DNA of 64,000 nt from Rhizoctonia solani (GCF_016906535.1 NC_057380.1:1488001-1552000); one strand, 5' to 3'. Shown: positions 34,446-47,000, counted from the stretch's first letter. Numbers and translations are program-made. Notes: generated by a model not told the origin, from the sequence alone.

Positions 34446-35810
34446 ATGTCGGAAAATTCTTCATCCGTGCTTACTCCAGAGCAAGTAGCAAAGGTGTGTC
34501 CGGTATATTTATACGAGTCTGCGAGCAATTTAGTAACCGGCCACATTTCGTTTACCAGTTCTACAAGGATGGGTGAGTTGGGAGTATGGGAGCATTTATG
34601 TAACTATCAATTCTAAACGGAATCACATAGATATCTTATACTACCAGGGTTCATCCCCAAAGACGAGACCGCCGCACTTTTATCGCGTGCCAAACAATTG
34701 ATCGCTGAATTCTCGCTTGAGGGTCATCCTATGGTAAGCTCTACACATCTATCTCTCCAGAACTATGTACGAATGTTTCTAGACCCGCTTTACCACCGGG
34801 GAAGAGGACGACCCAACCCAGTCCAAGAAGCATGTTGGAGACGAATACTTCCTTGCGAGTGGCGACAAGATCCGATTCTTTCTCGAGGATGATGCTTTTG
34901 ATGCGCAAGGCAATCTCGTGAAACCAAAGGAGAAGAGTGTCAACAAGATCGGGCACGGTGAGCTTTAATATTGTAATGGTAAGCTATGCGTTGCAGGGTT
35001 GATTTGTGCCATGACTAGGGCTACACGAGCTTGATGCTGTGTTCCATAAATTTACCATGGAGAATGAGAAATTGAGGCAACTCGCTCGCGATTTAGCATT
35101 CCATCAAGATCCGGAGGGTACGTTTATTATTCGCACTATCCCTAACCGCAAATACGACCGTTCATATTCCAGTCTTACAAAGTATGGTAATCTGTAAGCA
35201 ACCAGAGATTGGTGGAAAAGTGCCAGAACACAATGACTCGTGAGTCTTTTCAATAAAAATAATATCTTGCATTAATTGAATTATCTTCTAAGCACATTCT
35301 TATATACCGACCCGCCGTCGGCGCTCGGATTTTGGTTCGCTCTAGAGCCATGTACCGAATTTAACGGTGCCTTATCGTTCCTCGCCGGGTCCCATTGGTC
35401 AACTCCCATCAATAAGCGCTTCGTCCGTCTGCCTGAAGGTGGTACCGGCTTTACCAATATTGAAACTCCCATTACACCCTTGGATCTTCAGAACCAACCA
35501 TCCGAGCGATCAACTAATACCAGTACCGCTGAAGGAGATTACGTCCTCGAGACATGTGACGCAGGTTTGCACTTCTCATTGAGTTAGGATCCGAGTTTTG
35601 CTGAAACTATGACTGACAGGAACTTTGGTTCTGATTCATGGTTCTGTTTTACATAAATCTGAGAGAAACACCTCTCAGAATACTCGTTTTGCTTATACTT
35701 TCCATATGATCGAAAGCGCCCCCAAGGCACGCTATGATGAGCGTAATTGGTTGCAGCCAACCGAGACCATGCCATTCTCGAAGTTGTATGGCACTCAGGC
35801 GGTCCATTAA
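34446..35810 (+). CDS. Phytanoyl-CoA dioxygenase-like protein (PHYHD1 type)
   Basis: Fe(II)/2-oxoglutarate oxygenase family. ATG 34446 (MSENSSSVLTPEQVAK), tiny exon FYKDG, then FIPKDETAALLSRAKQLIAE, HVGDEYFLASGDKIRFFLED, HELDAVFHKFTMENEKLRQL, MVICKQPEIGGKVPEHNDS, FLYTDPPSALGFWFALEPCT, GALSFLAGSHW and GTLVLIHGSVLHKSERNTSQ, ending PFSKLYGTQAVH TAA 35808-35810. The iron-binding set is visible as H..D in PEHNDS and the distal histidine in LIHGSVLHKSE; the arginine for 2-oxoglutarate is in NTRFAYTFH. Length (about 290 residues) fits PHYHD1. About seven short introns. Substrate is unknown. Confidence 0.88.
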
Positions 35811-36536
35811 GATTATTATACATGCAGTGTATGCACGTACATCATGTTATATACGCTATTGGATTTACTTGCTAGAGTCTCACGCATGTTCTGGACTATT
35901 CGACTTCCGCTCTCTGAAAAAGGAGTTGGCAGTCATCCGGGTCTTCGCTTGGAAGGACGTTAGGAGCTTCGACCTGATCTACACGATATGTACAATGGCG
36001 GCCTTATGTGACGTTCTGTCAACTGCGTCATCAAGTGCTGTTCCGTACCATTGATACGCATCTTCTACTGAGGCTACATCTCTGATTTCTGTGAGCGGGG
36101 TATCAGCAGCACCAAGTGAGGCACTGTTTCACTTCCGAACGACCACCGGATGAATCCTTACCTGCGTTTATTTAAGAATAACGAGGTACCAAAGCAATCC
36201 AGTATCGTGTGACGGGGTGAATGGAGAGCCACTAATACCATAGTAGTATATTCAGGAGTTGCTATCCGAGCTCTCGATAAACCGGCCCCGGCCCGAAATA
36301 TGTCGCACCCAGGATCCTGACATCGACGTCAACCTTTGATCAACATTTCTATCCACGGAGCCAGTGTCACTCTTCAACTAAGACCGCATTTATGCTCCGT
36401 AGAGCATATCCCATAGTACTGATTTTTGACATCAGTGTTAGAAAACACTTTCTAACTTCGATCTAGCTGATAAAAAGGCCAGCTGACTAGACGATAGCCC
36501 AATCACAAAACACATTCGCTCACTGGTATCCCAGCT
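35811..36536. promoter_or_regulatory. Upstream region of the SNG1-like gene with a hairpin cluster
   Basis: A TATA-like GATAAAAAGG lies at about 36470, 67 bases before the start of the downstream gene. Three successive perfect inverted repeats occupy 36391-36456. The plus-strand ORF 35734-36054 has no domain. Confidence 0.5.
36391..36456. repeat. Three consecutive perfect hairpins
   Basis: TATGCTC/GAGCATA (36391-36397, 36402-36408), ACTGAT/ATCAGT (36418-36423, 36431-36436) and GTTAGAAA/TTTCTAAC (36437-36444, 36449-36456). The second and third abut. All lie within 150 bases upstream of the next start codon. Confidence 0.75.
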
Positions 36537-38665
36537 ATGACTCCCAAAGGCTCCCCAAGAGACCTAGTATCCGAAAAAGGGCCATACCTCCACGAGATCC
36601 CAATTGACGAGGACCACGACGGAAAGACCACTCATTCCTCGGGAGCCTCTGTCCTCAGCTTTAATATGGATCGAAATCGAAAAGACAAAAGAGGCTTGAC
36701 CTTCCGTGAAGCTCCTGTTCCTAGGCCCCCAACTCTCAGCAGAACAAAAACAATTCAAATACCACAGTCGAGACCAAAACCGAACCACGCATATTTATAT
36801 CATCGTAAGTGCTGCCTTAACATTACCTGAAGCTGCTTTCTGATGTAAAATGGCAGTTTTTGACCCTGTCATTGAGGGCTTGTTATGGGACTACATGCGT
36901 GAAGTTTTGATCGTAGTCATGATGCTCGTAGTTCTCATGTGGGCAGCACTGCCTCTATATTGGGGCTCATTGGCACCTGGCCTCTCCCACGCCCCTAACT
37001 TCAAAGCCTGGGTCGTTGACTTTGATGGGGGTCCGTTGGGGGCTTTGGTCACAGAAAGCGTGATTAATTCAACCAAGGTGCGTTCTTCAGAGAAGCCTCA
37101 ACAGTGTAATTGATAACTGATTGGGGTAAATCAGGTCGGAAATAGGCATCTTGACTGGGAGGTGAAGCCAGCTAGTCAGTTCAGTTCAATGCAAAATCTC
37201 GCTCAGCAGGTTCTAGAAGAAAAGGCTTGGGCTGCAATCACTAGTAAGCATGTTGAAGTATGCCTAGTTTGTCTACTGATTGTTAAGACGCATCTAACTA
37301 GTCAATCCGGGTGCATCTTCTACACTTTATATCGCTCGAGCATATGGCGACTACACTTATGATCAAACAACGGCAGTTACCTATATATTGAGCAGGCCAG
37401 AAACGAGAATGCGGTTGGGCAGCTGATCACACCGATCGCCACTGAATTGTTGGACAAGGTACGCAGCCGTCTTTACGTCGCATACGCATCCATACTCACC
37501 TTAGTACCACGCTGGCATCCCAGACGCTGCGAGAGTTTAACGCGAGGGATATTGCAGCATACATTCGTGCCATAAGGGCTCATCCTGATGCAGTCGAAAC
37601 CTCTCTTGAATCCCCCTCGGCACTAGCTGGCGCGTGGTGGAAGACCATTAATTTGAGGCCATGGAAGTAAGTTGCAACAATGCAAGTAAATATCCGAATT
37701 CCAACTAATGAGCTGTTACTCAGTGCGGCCGTAGCATCGCCCATGACAATAATAGGGCAAATCTATTTGACACTTTTCGCGTGAGTCTCCTATTGCTTCA
37801 GCCGTCTTGGACAAACGAATTAACCACACTCCCACTTATCTAGGTTCATGCTTGTGAGTCAGAAGCGCCAAATAATTAGTTGCTAGATTGATCGCAAAAT
37901 CTACAGACTGTAATGTCCCATCGGGCGCGTCAACGACTCGAAGCCCAATTGACCTACAAGTCCTTGGTAATGCTTCGCATTGGGCTTCCATTACTGGCGT
38001 ATATCCCAATCAGCACATCGTATGCTATGCTCGGACTTTTCTTCCGTGCACCTTTTGATGCCAAGTAAGGTTTAACTACGATGAATCAGCGATAAAAAAA
38101 TTGACCCAACTAAACTAAAGGTTTCACTCGGGGGCCGGATTCTTTGTTTATGTAGCATATGCTTATATGGATATATGCGCACTTGGTCTGGCATGCGAAG
38201 CTGCCATGTCCATCTTGCGGCCGGACCACATGACCTTATTTCTAGTTTCTTGGGTGAGTATGTTCTTTCCATCTTTTGACTCTTATTTGACATTCTGTTT
38301 AGCTCGTCGTTAACATCAGCACACCCATCGAGCCACCTGAGATGCAAGCACGATGGTATAGATACGCCTATGGAATGCCGTTCTAGTGAGTGGCATGTCT
38401 AATCTCACTTATTTAATCGGTCCTTAGTGGCTCTTTCTTTAACAGCAACCATGCTTCGGCGGTCCGGACAATTTTATTCGATACAAAAAACCTACTGGGT
38501 CGAAATGCTGGTGTTTTGTTTGGTTGGATCGGACTTTCTGTGGTCACCATATCTTTGCTGGTATGGATCAAACGAAAGCTTACAGCAAAGGCAGACCAAC
38601 TTCGAGGACTGGCTTACGATGTTGACAGACCACAAGAAGTGATTTGGTCTGCTGAGTATGTTTGA
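36537..38665 (+). CDS. SNG1/DUF3533 family membrane protein, one frame break
   Basis: Family of fungal plasma-membrane proteins named for nitrosoguanidine resistance. ATG 36537 (MTPKGSPRDLVSEKGPYLHE), a soluble N-terminus, then a membrane segment (VLIVVMMLVVLMWAALPLYW followed by GSL, the family signature), the extracellular domain (FKAWVVDFDGGPLGALVTES, NPGASSTLYIARAYGDYTYD, LREFNARDIAAYIRAIRAHP) and a C-terminal bundle of membrane segments (IGLPLLAYIPISTSYAMLGL, FFVYVAYAYMDICALGLACE, HMTLFLVSWLVVNISTPIEP, GVLFGWIGLSVVTISLLVWI). TGA 38663-38665. At about 37386 one base appears missing: TYI must continue as EQARNENAVGQLITPI but the frame runs to a stop. About eight introns. Function inferred from family only. 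Confidence 0.8.
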
Positions 38666-38847
38666 TGACCTGGTTGATCTGCATACTATCTTTAGTTTAA
38701 TAGGGTTCTTTTTAGTCGTATTTCGATGTAGTGGCTGGGAATCTTTATCATACGGATTATCACATATAGTTGGCTAGACATACTACAAATATACTCGCAT
38801 TATTACTTCCAAAGAACGTATATGCATACAATCAACAAAAAAGTCGG
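38666..38847. terminator. Short 3' spacer between convergent genes
   Basis: 182 bases between the stops of the SNG1-like gene and YSH1. It must hold both transcript ends. No specific signal is claimed. Confidence 0.3.
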
Positions 38848-41800
38848 TTAAGCACTCGATTCGATCATCATCTCTTTCGTGTCTTCTCTAATTGCCTGTA
38901 CAGAAACCTCATTCTGTCCGGTGACTTCATAAGAGTCGGCCAGAGTATCTATGGTAGCAACAGCCATCTCTAAAACAGCGTTAACCCGGCGACGGAGGGG
39001 ATCGTAGTCGCATGACACGGCCTAAATAGGTAGAGTGAGAAACCGCATGCCCGAAACAAAAATCTAATGTTGCGTACCATAGAAGGAATGCTAACGCGCG
39101 CTTCATAGTTGTCGACTTTGACTAGCAAGTGAGGACCCAAGGGGATAGGCATTCTGTTAGGCCTTTTATAATCTTGGTCACCTTCGGCATCGTCCATGTC
39201 AAGGTCCTTGGTTTCTTCGTCTACGTTCTCGGGCTTTGCGTCGCCGGCTTCGGGTTTCGATTCAACCTCCATTTCGGTCTTTGTGTCCGCTGTCTCGCTC
39301 ATACTGACATCTCCTTGTTGACTAGGATCCACAAATTCAACATCTCCAAAGTGTGCCTCCAAAAATTCAACAACATGCTGAAGACGTTCTGCAGAGTGCT
39401 TCTCGGGGTCGGTAGTTGTTGGGTCATGAGAATGAGGGTGCGAATGAGGGTGTGAAGTCACTGTCGAATAGTCAATAAATGTTCTTTACCCATGCTAGGT
39501 TTCGTAAACTAACGTTTCACGGATGCAGGACTTCTATCGATTCCAAGGACAAGTGCAACAGCAGCGTCCGCAATCATATCGCTACTTGAGCCCGAAATCC
39601 ATTCGAGCACGAGTTCTTGTTCGGAAGCGAGCTTGACATCAACTGCGTTCATGACCTGGAGAGTAATCTCAGCCCAGCTCAAAGAATCAGCAAAGTACAA
39701 TAAAACTCACCCGTAGGACAGGTAAACCTTCCTCATCCTGTCCCTCTTTAACGGTTCCAAACATTCCCTCCAAGTGATATCGGACAAGAGCCCATCCGAC
39801 GGTAAGCGGGACGCGCTGTTTCTGGGTAACAGTACTCAACGACAGACCCGTAAAATCGCGAAGGTCTTTCGTGGACAAGAGCGTGTAAGAGTAATCTTTT
39901 GAGATAAGGAGTCCCGAGAGCGTGGATCCCACTGATGGAAGAGGGGTTGCCAAGCTACCAATGGCCTAAAGAAAACTATTTCAGACCGACACGAATGGGG
40001 CGGGACAGAATAATGATGTACCTTGGCTACTCGTTCGCCTCTGAAACTGAGTTTCAGAGTTTCTAGATTTTTGGGAGCATGGACCTTGACATCTTCGTCC
40101 CTGTCCTTGTATCGGGCTTGCAATGATCCACGCAGACGGCCCATGGCAGTTTGTTCGCCGTGCACGAGGATCTAGTACCGTGGTGCTTGAATAAAGCTTG
40201 TGAAGCAGCCAGAATAACTTGCACTTACTACATGCCTCGCTCCGACAGCCTCGATAAACTCCGTATTCTGAGGTCCATCGACATGCGCGCTGAAAGATAT
40301 ATACTCAACCGATAACCTACGCGGAATCATTTTATTCCCGTCAGGTCCATCCGAACGGTATGGCTTGATCTCGTCCGGTTCGAGAATAATATCCTGTCCA
40401 TTCCAAACGCAAAGTAACGAGTAAAAAAAAGAAGTCAGATCATGGCCAGTCGATTCACCACCACCTTGAATCAAATAGAACGCTTAACGAGAGGGCACGC
40501 AACGGTTTGAGGAATACTCCGAAGAGTGAGAAAAATGATTATTGCATTGCATCGTTCGAGTTCATACACCTGAGAAAAAGAAAAGTAGATATGGAAACTC
40601 ACCCTTGCCATGGTTCCTTCTATCGAGTACCCAGTAATAATCACTCCGTTCTTGGCGTCTGGAGCCCAGAGTTCGAGGAGTTCGCGACTGGGTCCGCTGC
40701 TCATGAATCCGGGCGAGGCTAGAATTACACACGGGCCTGCTTCAGCGATTTTACGTTCCCATCCACGAGTGGCGGGTAAATGCGAGATATGCCTAGACCA
40801 ACGCGTTGAAAAATTGCATAGAAAAAAGAATAGAATTGACATACTTGAACACAAATGGATTATCCTTTCTTGCGAACCTCGAGCGAATATGCGAGTTCAT
40901 GGTATGAATATAAGTCTGATACACCGCCATACACTTTCTCGCCAAATTACTCGCGTAGTAAACCGGGACACCATGCAACTCGGGATGCGCGGCCCAGTAC
41001 TCGTCCAAGATCAACAACAATTCCTGAGCGCGCCCGAGCGCAAAGACAGGAAGCAACACGTGTCCACCGCGTTTCACGATCGTGTGCACGCTCGATGTGA
41101 ACCGCGCCTCGCGAGATTCGCGGGCTTCGTGGCCTTGGACTCCGTACGTGCTTTCGACGATGAGCAGGTCCGGGCGGATGGGTGGGAGTTCGGCGCGGAC
41201 GAGGTGGCGGTCTTCTTCTCGGGAGTAGTCGCCCGTGTAGAGGATTTGGAGGCCTGCAATGTCGATCAGGAACATGCATGCGCCTAGAACGTGACCTGCG
41301 TGGTAGGGTGTAAAGGACAATCCAGGGGTGGGAGAGATGAGTTGGTGAGCCGAGATGGGGATGATGTGCGAGAGGGAGAGTGAGACGTCCAGTGGAGTAT
41401 AAAGAGATTCGTTCCCGGCAGTACTAGTCCGGGTGGGTCAGTTCCAGTTATCATCGTTCGACGAATACACTTACGCCATGCGAACAAAATCTTGCATAAT
41501 GTACTTGTATACGGCCTTAGTCGGGTGTGTCATGTAGACCTTTCCTTTTCCTTCTTTAAAATTCGTCTATTCTCAGACTTGTTAGTCCTCCGTCTGTTCG
41601 AAAACCTTTGTTACTCACTTTTTCCATGACGTACGTCAAACTAGCCGCATGATCTAAATGAAAGCTATACCACACACTCAGTCCTTTACTTTAGTTTAAA
41701 AAATCGCGCAACGAGACATACTGAGTAACCAATATCGCATCTACAGTACTCCAATCCAATTCGTCCACAAACGGTAAACTTGCGAGACCCGAATGGGCAG

Positions 41801-41924
41801 GATGCACACCCGCGTCACACACAACAGTTTTACCACGATACTTTATTACACAGCAAGAACGACCGACCTCTTGACCGGCGCCAAGCATAGTCAAAGAGAG
41901 AATAGGCGAGTCGGCGTCGTTCAT
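38848..41924 (-). CDS. YSH1: Cleavage and polyadenylation endonuclease YSH1/CPSF73
   Basis: Metallo-beta-lactamase/beta-CASP endonuclease that cuts pre-mRNA 3' ends. ATG 41924-41922 ([20 protein letters not shown]), [14 protein letters not shown], and, joined across an intron, the metal motif [16 protein letters not shown]. Then [125 protein letters not shown] and [20 protein letters not shown]. The C-terminal part ([39 protein letters not shown]) holds an acidic, His-rich insert ([40 protein letters not shown]) and ends at TAA 38850-38848. About eleven introns; frame intact. Essential gene; call is secure. Confidence 0.93.
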
Positions 41925-42048
41925 ATTTTTTTTTCGTTGGCTTTACACTTGTAGTATTGGTCGTGGTCGTGGCTAGTGAATTGTATTTTGTTTAGGTTTC
42001 GACCCCTCCCCAGAGGCCACGTGACCGAGTGGGCGCTTGTAGGGGACC

Positions 42049-42228
42049 ATGGCGGCGTCAGTGGAAGAGAGGAAGCGACGAGAAGCAAAGCAATCTATCG
42101 CATTGAATAACGCCATAGCTGAGTCAGGGAGGCCATCTAAACCCAGCGCTGGGGTTTGGGCTGGAGGTGCAACTGCAGCCCCGCGGCAGTTTCCATGTAC
42201 CTGCAAATACAGTACGACCCTCGATTGA
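42049..42228 (+). CDS. Possible 59-residue protein, unknown
   Basis: ATG 42049-42051 opens MAASVEERKRREAKQSIALN, then NAIAESGRPSKPSAGVWAGG, ending TTLD and TGA 42226-42228. The charged helical start (EERKRREAK) followed by a Gly/Pro stretch is more protein-like than its antisense frame (41973-42206). It starts 124 bases from the YSH1 start in divergent orientation. No homologue recognised; it might be one exon of a longer gene. Confidence 0.25.
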   Translation: MAASVEERKRREAKQSIALNNAIAESGRPSKPSAGVWAGGATAAPRQFPCTCKYSTTLD

Positions 42229-42645
42229 AGTCTCTTAAATCACATCGATTGTAACTGAACACAAAACCCCTCTATTTCAATCGAGGTACAACCCTCGATA
42301 TATGAATCCCCGATTCGCCATCTAGACAAAATTCCTATCCGGGACACATCCATACCCGACCCGTAACCAATCCTGGGGCCGCAAAGTTCACATGCGAATG
42401 CGCATACACCTTGATCATTCACGTGTGCGTCCCACCTCGTGGTGATTGGCTTCCAAGGCCGCGACTGTCCAACCAGAACTGGTCAGTCGAACTTGGCCTG
42501 GGTTACCTGAGTGTTACTCTATCGACGGGCGAGGCGCGTATATATAGGCCCCGCATACCTCACGATTGTTTCTACTTTACTCAGCCAACCACCACCACTC
42601 ACCGCTCACCACTCCACACTTTTCATATCGCTTTCCGTATACAAT
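42229..42645. promoter_or_regulatory. Promoter region of the START-domain gene
   Basis: A TATA-like GTATATATAGG occurs at about 42537, some 105 bases upstream of the start codon at 42646. CACGTG-type bases occur at about 42420. No other feature. Confidence 0.45.
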
Positions 42646-43671
42646 ATGGGTGTTGAAGTTCCAAGTGATCCCGCTCCAAATGGGTACGTCTCCAACCCGC
42701 ACCAAGAGAAAATCGACGAGGCGCTCCGGTACCTTCGCTCCGAAAAGCAAGGAGGCGAGGGATGGGAGAACATTGGTACATCCCACTCATCCCCACTCGT
42801 TCGTATTACGTACTGACTCGTCGCGGACAGACACCAAGGATGGCATCATCCTCGAAAAGAAATACGTGCAAGGGGACAGTTCAGCCATCCCTATCGTCAG
42901 GGGACACGGCCTCGTCAAGGACCTGTCGGCGCAGGCGCTGCTATCTACCATCCTCCAGCCGTCGGCCCGGCACCTCTGGGACGAGCGCTTCGCTTCCGGT
43001 GCACTCCGAGCGATACGGACGTAGGACGTACAAGTTCTACAGCGTTCAAAAGGGCGTGGGGGCTAGTTAGCGAGCGTGATATTGTAGGCGTGGCAGCATG
43101 TACAAGACGGGGAGAACGGCGCGTTCGAGGTTGTCCAGACGAGCGTGGAAGGAGATCCGGATAATAGCGGACGGGTGAGGGCTACATTGACCTGTGCTGG
43201 GTGGTCGGTTGTTCCGAGGGGGAATGATCTCGAGGTTGCGTATGTCGTCAAGAGTGAGTTGTGTGTGATACAAGTTAGGTCGCGTTTGTCAATAATTTTT
43301 ACGTACAGTCAATCCAATGGCTCGATTCCAAGCGCTGTGGTGGGCAAGATTGTTCAAGACATCCCGCTCGCAGTGGTAAATATTACGAATTTTATTCGCA
43401 ACAAGGTGTGCCACCGTATATCACCAACCAGGATCTCAAGTCCCAGTTACGTACTGAGGTGGTTGATGTCGAGAAGAGGCACCACGAGATTAGACTATTG
43501 CGGGGGACACGGATGAAGAACTGAAAATCGCAGCGATCCCAAGTTGTTTGGCGGTAATGGAGTGTGGGGGTGACTGGAGATGGAGTGGCGGCGGAGAAGG
43601 ATGGGGATAACGCGGTGGTCAAGGTTCCCGCCGGTACCGGACGATACGAAGTCAAGATTGATGCAGCTTGA
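42646..43671 (+). pseudogene. START-domain lipid-transfer protein gene with several frame breaks
   Basis: START (StAR-related) domains bind sterols or phospholipids in a closed pocket. ATG 42646 (MGVEVPSDPAPNGYVSNPHQ), intron after ENIG, then TKDGIILEKKYVQGD, LWDERFASG, ERYGRRTYKFYSVQKGVG, LVSERDIVGVAACTRRG, GAFEVVQTSVEGDPDNSGRV, CAGWSVVPRGNDLEVAYVVK, GSIPSAVVGKIVQDIPLAVV and C-terminal VEKRHHEIRLL and VVKVPAGTGRYEVKIDAA with TGA 43669-43671. These pieces are in START order but in different frames. Breaks occur near 42999, 43056-43060, 43108-43111 and 43318. Most coincide with G-runs. Either a recent pseudogene or a GC-rich patch with several sequencing indels; coding character is well kept between breaks. 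Confidence 0.65.
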
Positions 43672-44039
43672 ACGCGGACTGAGTGAACAATGTGATAAAT
43701 GTACAATAACCGGATATCTGTCGGGTGATGCTGATTGAAAGGAAGGAGATGACCAAACTTAATTGAGTAATGTGCCATGCGCAAAAGATAATCGTCATCT
43801 GGAAGGAATTTCGAGGCACCATATGCACACTGTTGCGGTCACGCCCATAATCAACAAACAGAGGGAGAAATAAAACAAGGATGGAGGCAAATATAGGATA
43901 AACCGGTACGGATATGAGGTCACGTGAGAATTGTTGCCTCGTTGGAGCCTTGCTTTGAACAACAACGAGCACTGGGAATCGGTGTAATAAACCCTTAGGC
44001 CACTGTCCACGCATCCCATTACCCAGATCCTCCGACGCG
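43672..44039. promoter_or_regulatory. Spacer between the START gene and the large disordered protein
   Basis: 3' flank of the START gene and upstream region of the next gene on the same strand. Minus-strand ORFs at 43652-44019 have no domain. Confidence 0.4.
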
Positions 44040-47000
44040 ATGGCGACCCCGTTTATTGACTCGGAGGTCGCCCCGGTGCAGTACTACCATCTCCAGTCCC
44101 ATACGCCCCGTGAGTTCGCTATATGCCCCACAAACACCATATACTGACGCGTGACATAGCTCCTGCCGAGAAAAGTAAGTTTAAACATGAATTTATAACG
44201 CGACTCTGACCCGCTCCCAGCCCTCCTATGGCTCCAGGGCGTCAACGATGCGGGCCCGCTTTCTCACCCGGCCGTGGACTCGACGTCTGAGTATGCTGCC
44301 GAAACACCGGGACAAACAGTACAGATGCTGCCAGGCGATGCCCCCGAGCGCCACCCACTGTCCCCGCCTCCGCCACCCCCCCAGCCTGTCCTTGCTGCTC
44401 CCTCCCCCCGCAAGCGCCGTGAAGAGCCCCCTCTGACTGGATTCCCCCTTCCTATCTCCAGCCAAAGGTAGCAGAAGAACAATCCGGCAAGTCGGAAAGC
44501 AAGATGGGCCTCGATCTCGAATATGCTGTGCGTAGTACCACCCAGCTCACACGCGTTTGCTCACGGCCTTTTCTAGGTATTCGGGGACCATGGAGCAGGA
44601 AGCGAGGCCTCGTACCAGCGCACTTTACAGCAGGCAGCTGGCGGATACCCTACTGAAGAGCATAATGGCGAAGAACTTGATATTGAGCCCGAGGGTGATT
44701 TGTATGATGATGATGTCGATAGTAACGAACAAGAACGGCCCGAAAGCCTGATGAGCCCCAATAATCGCACTGTACGTCCCGGATTTTCTCATATAAACCG
44801 TGGGGTTTCATTGACAATATGTCTAGGTACCAATTGAAGATCCAAACAACTCGCGCTCCCCGCGTTATCTCTCACAATCCACTGGTCCATCCTTTGGAAA
44901 CATTAATCGTCCTAGCTCATTCGCTCCTATGCATACCATGATGGAAAAAGGTCCCAACGTGAACATTCAGATCCAGCCGCCAACCGACCGCACGGTGGGT
45001 CCATTTTTCTGCTTAGTGATCCATTCTGATTCTTATGACATAAAACCCCGCATTTCACGCGACTTTGCCCTTTCAAACCGACGGATTGATCATTGTAGCA
45101 TTCGCGCACCGGCAGGGAATCTGAAATTACTATGGATCCAGTTGGACAAATCACTGACGAGATGGATAATCTCTGGAGTGGTAGTGCTCTGCCGCCTATC
45201 AAGACGCAAGGAACGGGGACAAGCGCCAAATGGAAGGTGAGTTTACGCGCTTTGTTACTCCCAAAGGGATCTCTTTGTTCTCGTGTCAGTTTGGGGTCGG
45301 TCTCGCGCGTAGATCCTCCAACCGCGTTCTGAGCTCTAGACTCTATGATCGCGACTCGAAAAATCCCAAGGAGGCGTGACGTTCAATGGCCAGCGTGTTT
45401 TGTTATCTGATCATGCGCTCGCTTTCATCATGACCCATACGCTTTTCTTTCGCGTTTTCTGCTCGACGCTTTTTGGATTTCCAAAACCCGTTTGCGTTTC
45501 TCTCACCCTCCCTCATTCCGTCATTCAGTATAGCTGACCAGACGTCATCTAGCCTCCTACAGAATCCGCAGGCTCAGAGGCATCATTCTATAGGAACTCT
45601 GGGCCCATTGGGTCTGGATACGGCAACGTCGCTCCTCCACATACTGGCCTAGTTTCGACGCAAATAACCGGCAGTCGCGGTGTAGCCCCTCAACAGACGG
45701 GAACAACAAACAGACAATCCACTGCTCGCGGAACTCAGGTACCCGTCCAACCCCAAATGACCGGCATGACAGGAAAACAGTCTACCCGAGGTGCTCCTAT
45801 CGCGCCTCAGATGACCGGCAAGCAGTCGACTGCTGGAGGCCGACATTCAATGGGCGCCAGCCGTGGTGCACCGATTCAACCGCAGCAGACGGGCATGACG
45901 AACAGCAGACAGTCGACCGCGCGTGTCCAGCCTCAAATGACCGGAAGCAAGAGCAGTAAAGTTATTCCACAAATGACGGGCAAGTCGGGTCGAACTTCAA
46001 TGTCGCGTGCCGGCCAGAGCGTTTCTCAACCCGGACCTCGTCATTCGATCGCTGGTTCGGCTGTAGGTGGCCAATCTACGACACCTGGACGCGCCAAGAG
46101 TCCATTGGGTCGGGGGTCTGTCACTGGAGGATATCAATCGTTTGGCGATATGATGCAGGACCCGGCGATGAATGATAATGCGAGTTATGCAGACGAACTT
46201 GACGAGGGGCAGTACCCGGGCGCATACCCTGGAACAGACGGAAACAGTTTCGCCGGGGAAGGTATGGCGTACATGGGCGAAGATATTGGGCGTGCGCCGA
46301 GCGTAGCGGAAAGCGCCAATACCCTTCGAGGCGAAAAGAAGTTGCACCCACTCGCGGGGAGTGCTGTTGCGCCCAGCGAGGGAGGCATGCATCCTCTTAG
46401 GAGTGTTCCCCCAAGCGAAGCTGGTGGGTCTATCGCTCCCCCGTACAGGACCGGTAGCCCGGCCGGGAGCCGTATCTCCCACCGTCGATCCGCGAGTGGA
46501 GCTGGTGGGCCTCCTGCCGACCGATCTGGAACCCCGACTCGGTCCTACCACAACCACCATAGCCACGGAGATTCGACTCCCACCCCATCGGAAGCCGGAT
46601 TCATCGATCGCGTGCCTGACATGTCCGAGCGCGAACTATTGGAGGTTCTCAAGACTCCCAGGACGAGCTATACCGTCTCGCCGTCTGTGCTTGCCGAGGA
46701 AGTCAGCCGAACGCATTACCATGACGAGGATTTGTGCATCTTGTTGCATGCTGCCGAGGACCCCAGTCAACACGAAGTTATCCGCAAGGCCGTCAGGAAG
46801 GCTGCAAAGATGAGGATCAAGAGGTTGGGTATCGAAGATGAGGTAGGTTTTCGTATGCTTTATTGTATGAACGAACGGGTGTTGACGCTAGTTTAGCAGA
46901 GGAAGCGCGAGCCGTTGTCGATTGCTGCTCCGCCCGATGTGAGTTTGGTCTCTTTTTTGGCATGAAATTGGTGGTGACTGACATGTTTCTAGTCTAATGT

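Noticed and set aside
40610..41287. 225-codon plus-strand ORF
   Set aside because: Antisense to YSH1 exons carrying the metallo-beta-lactamase core.
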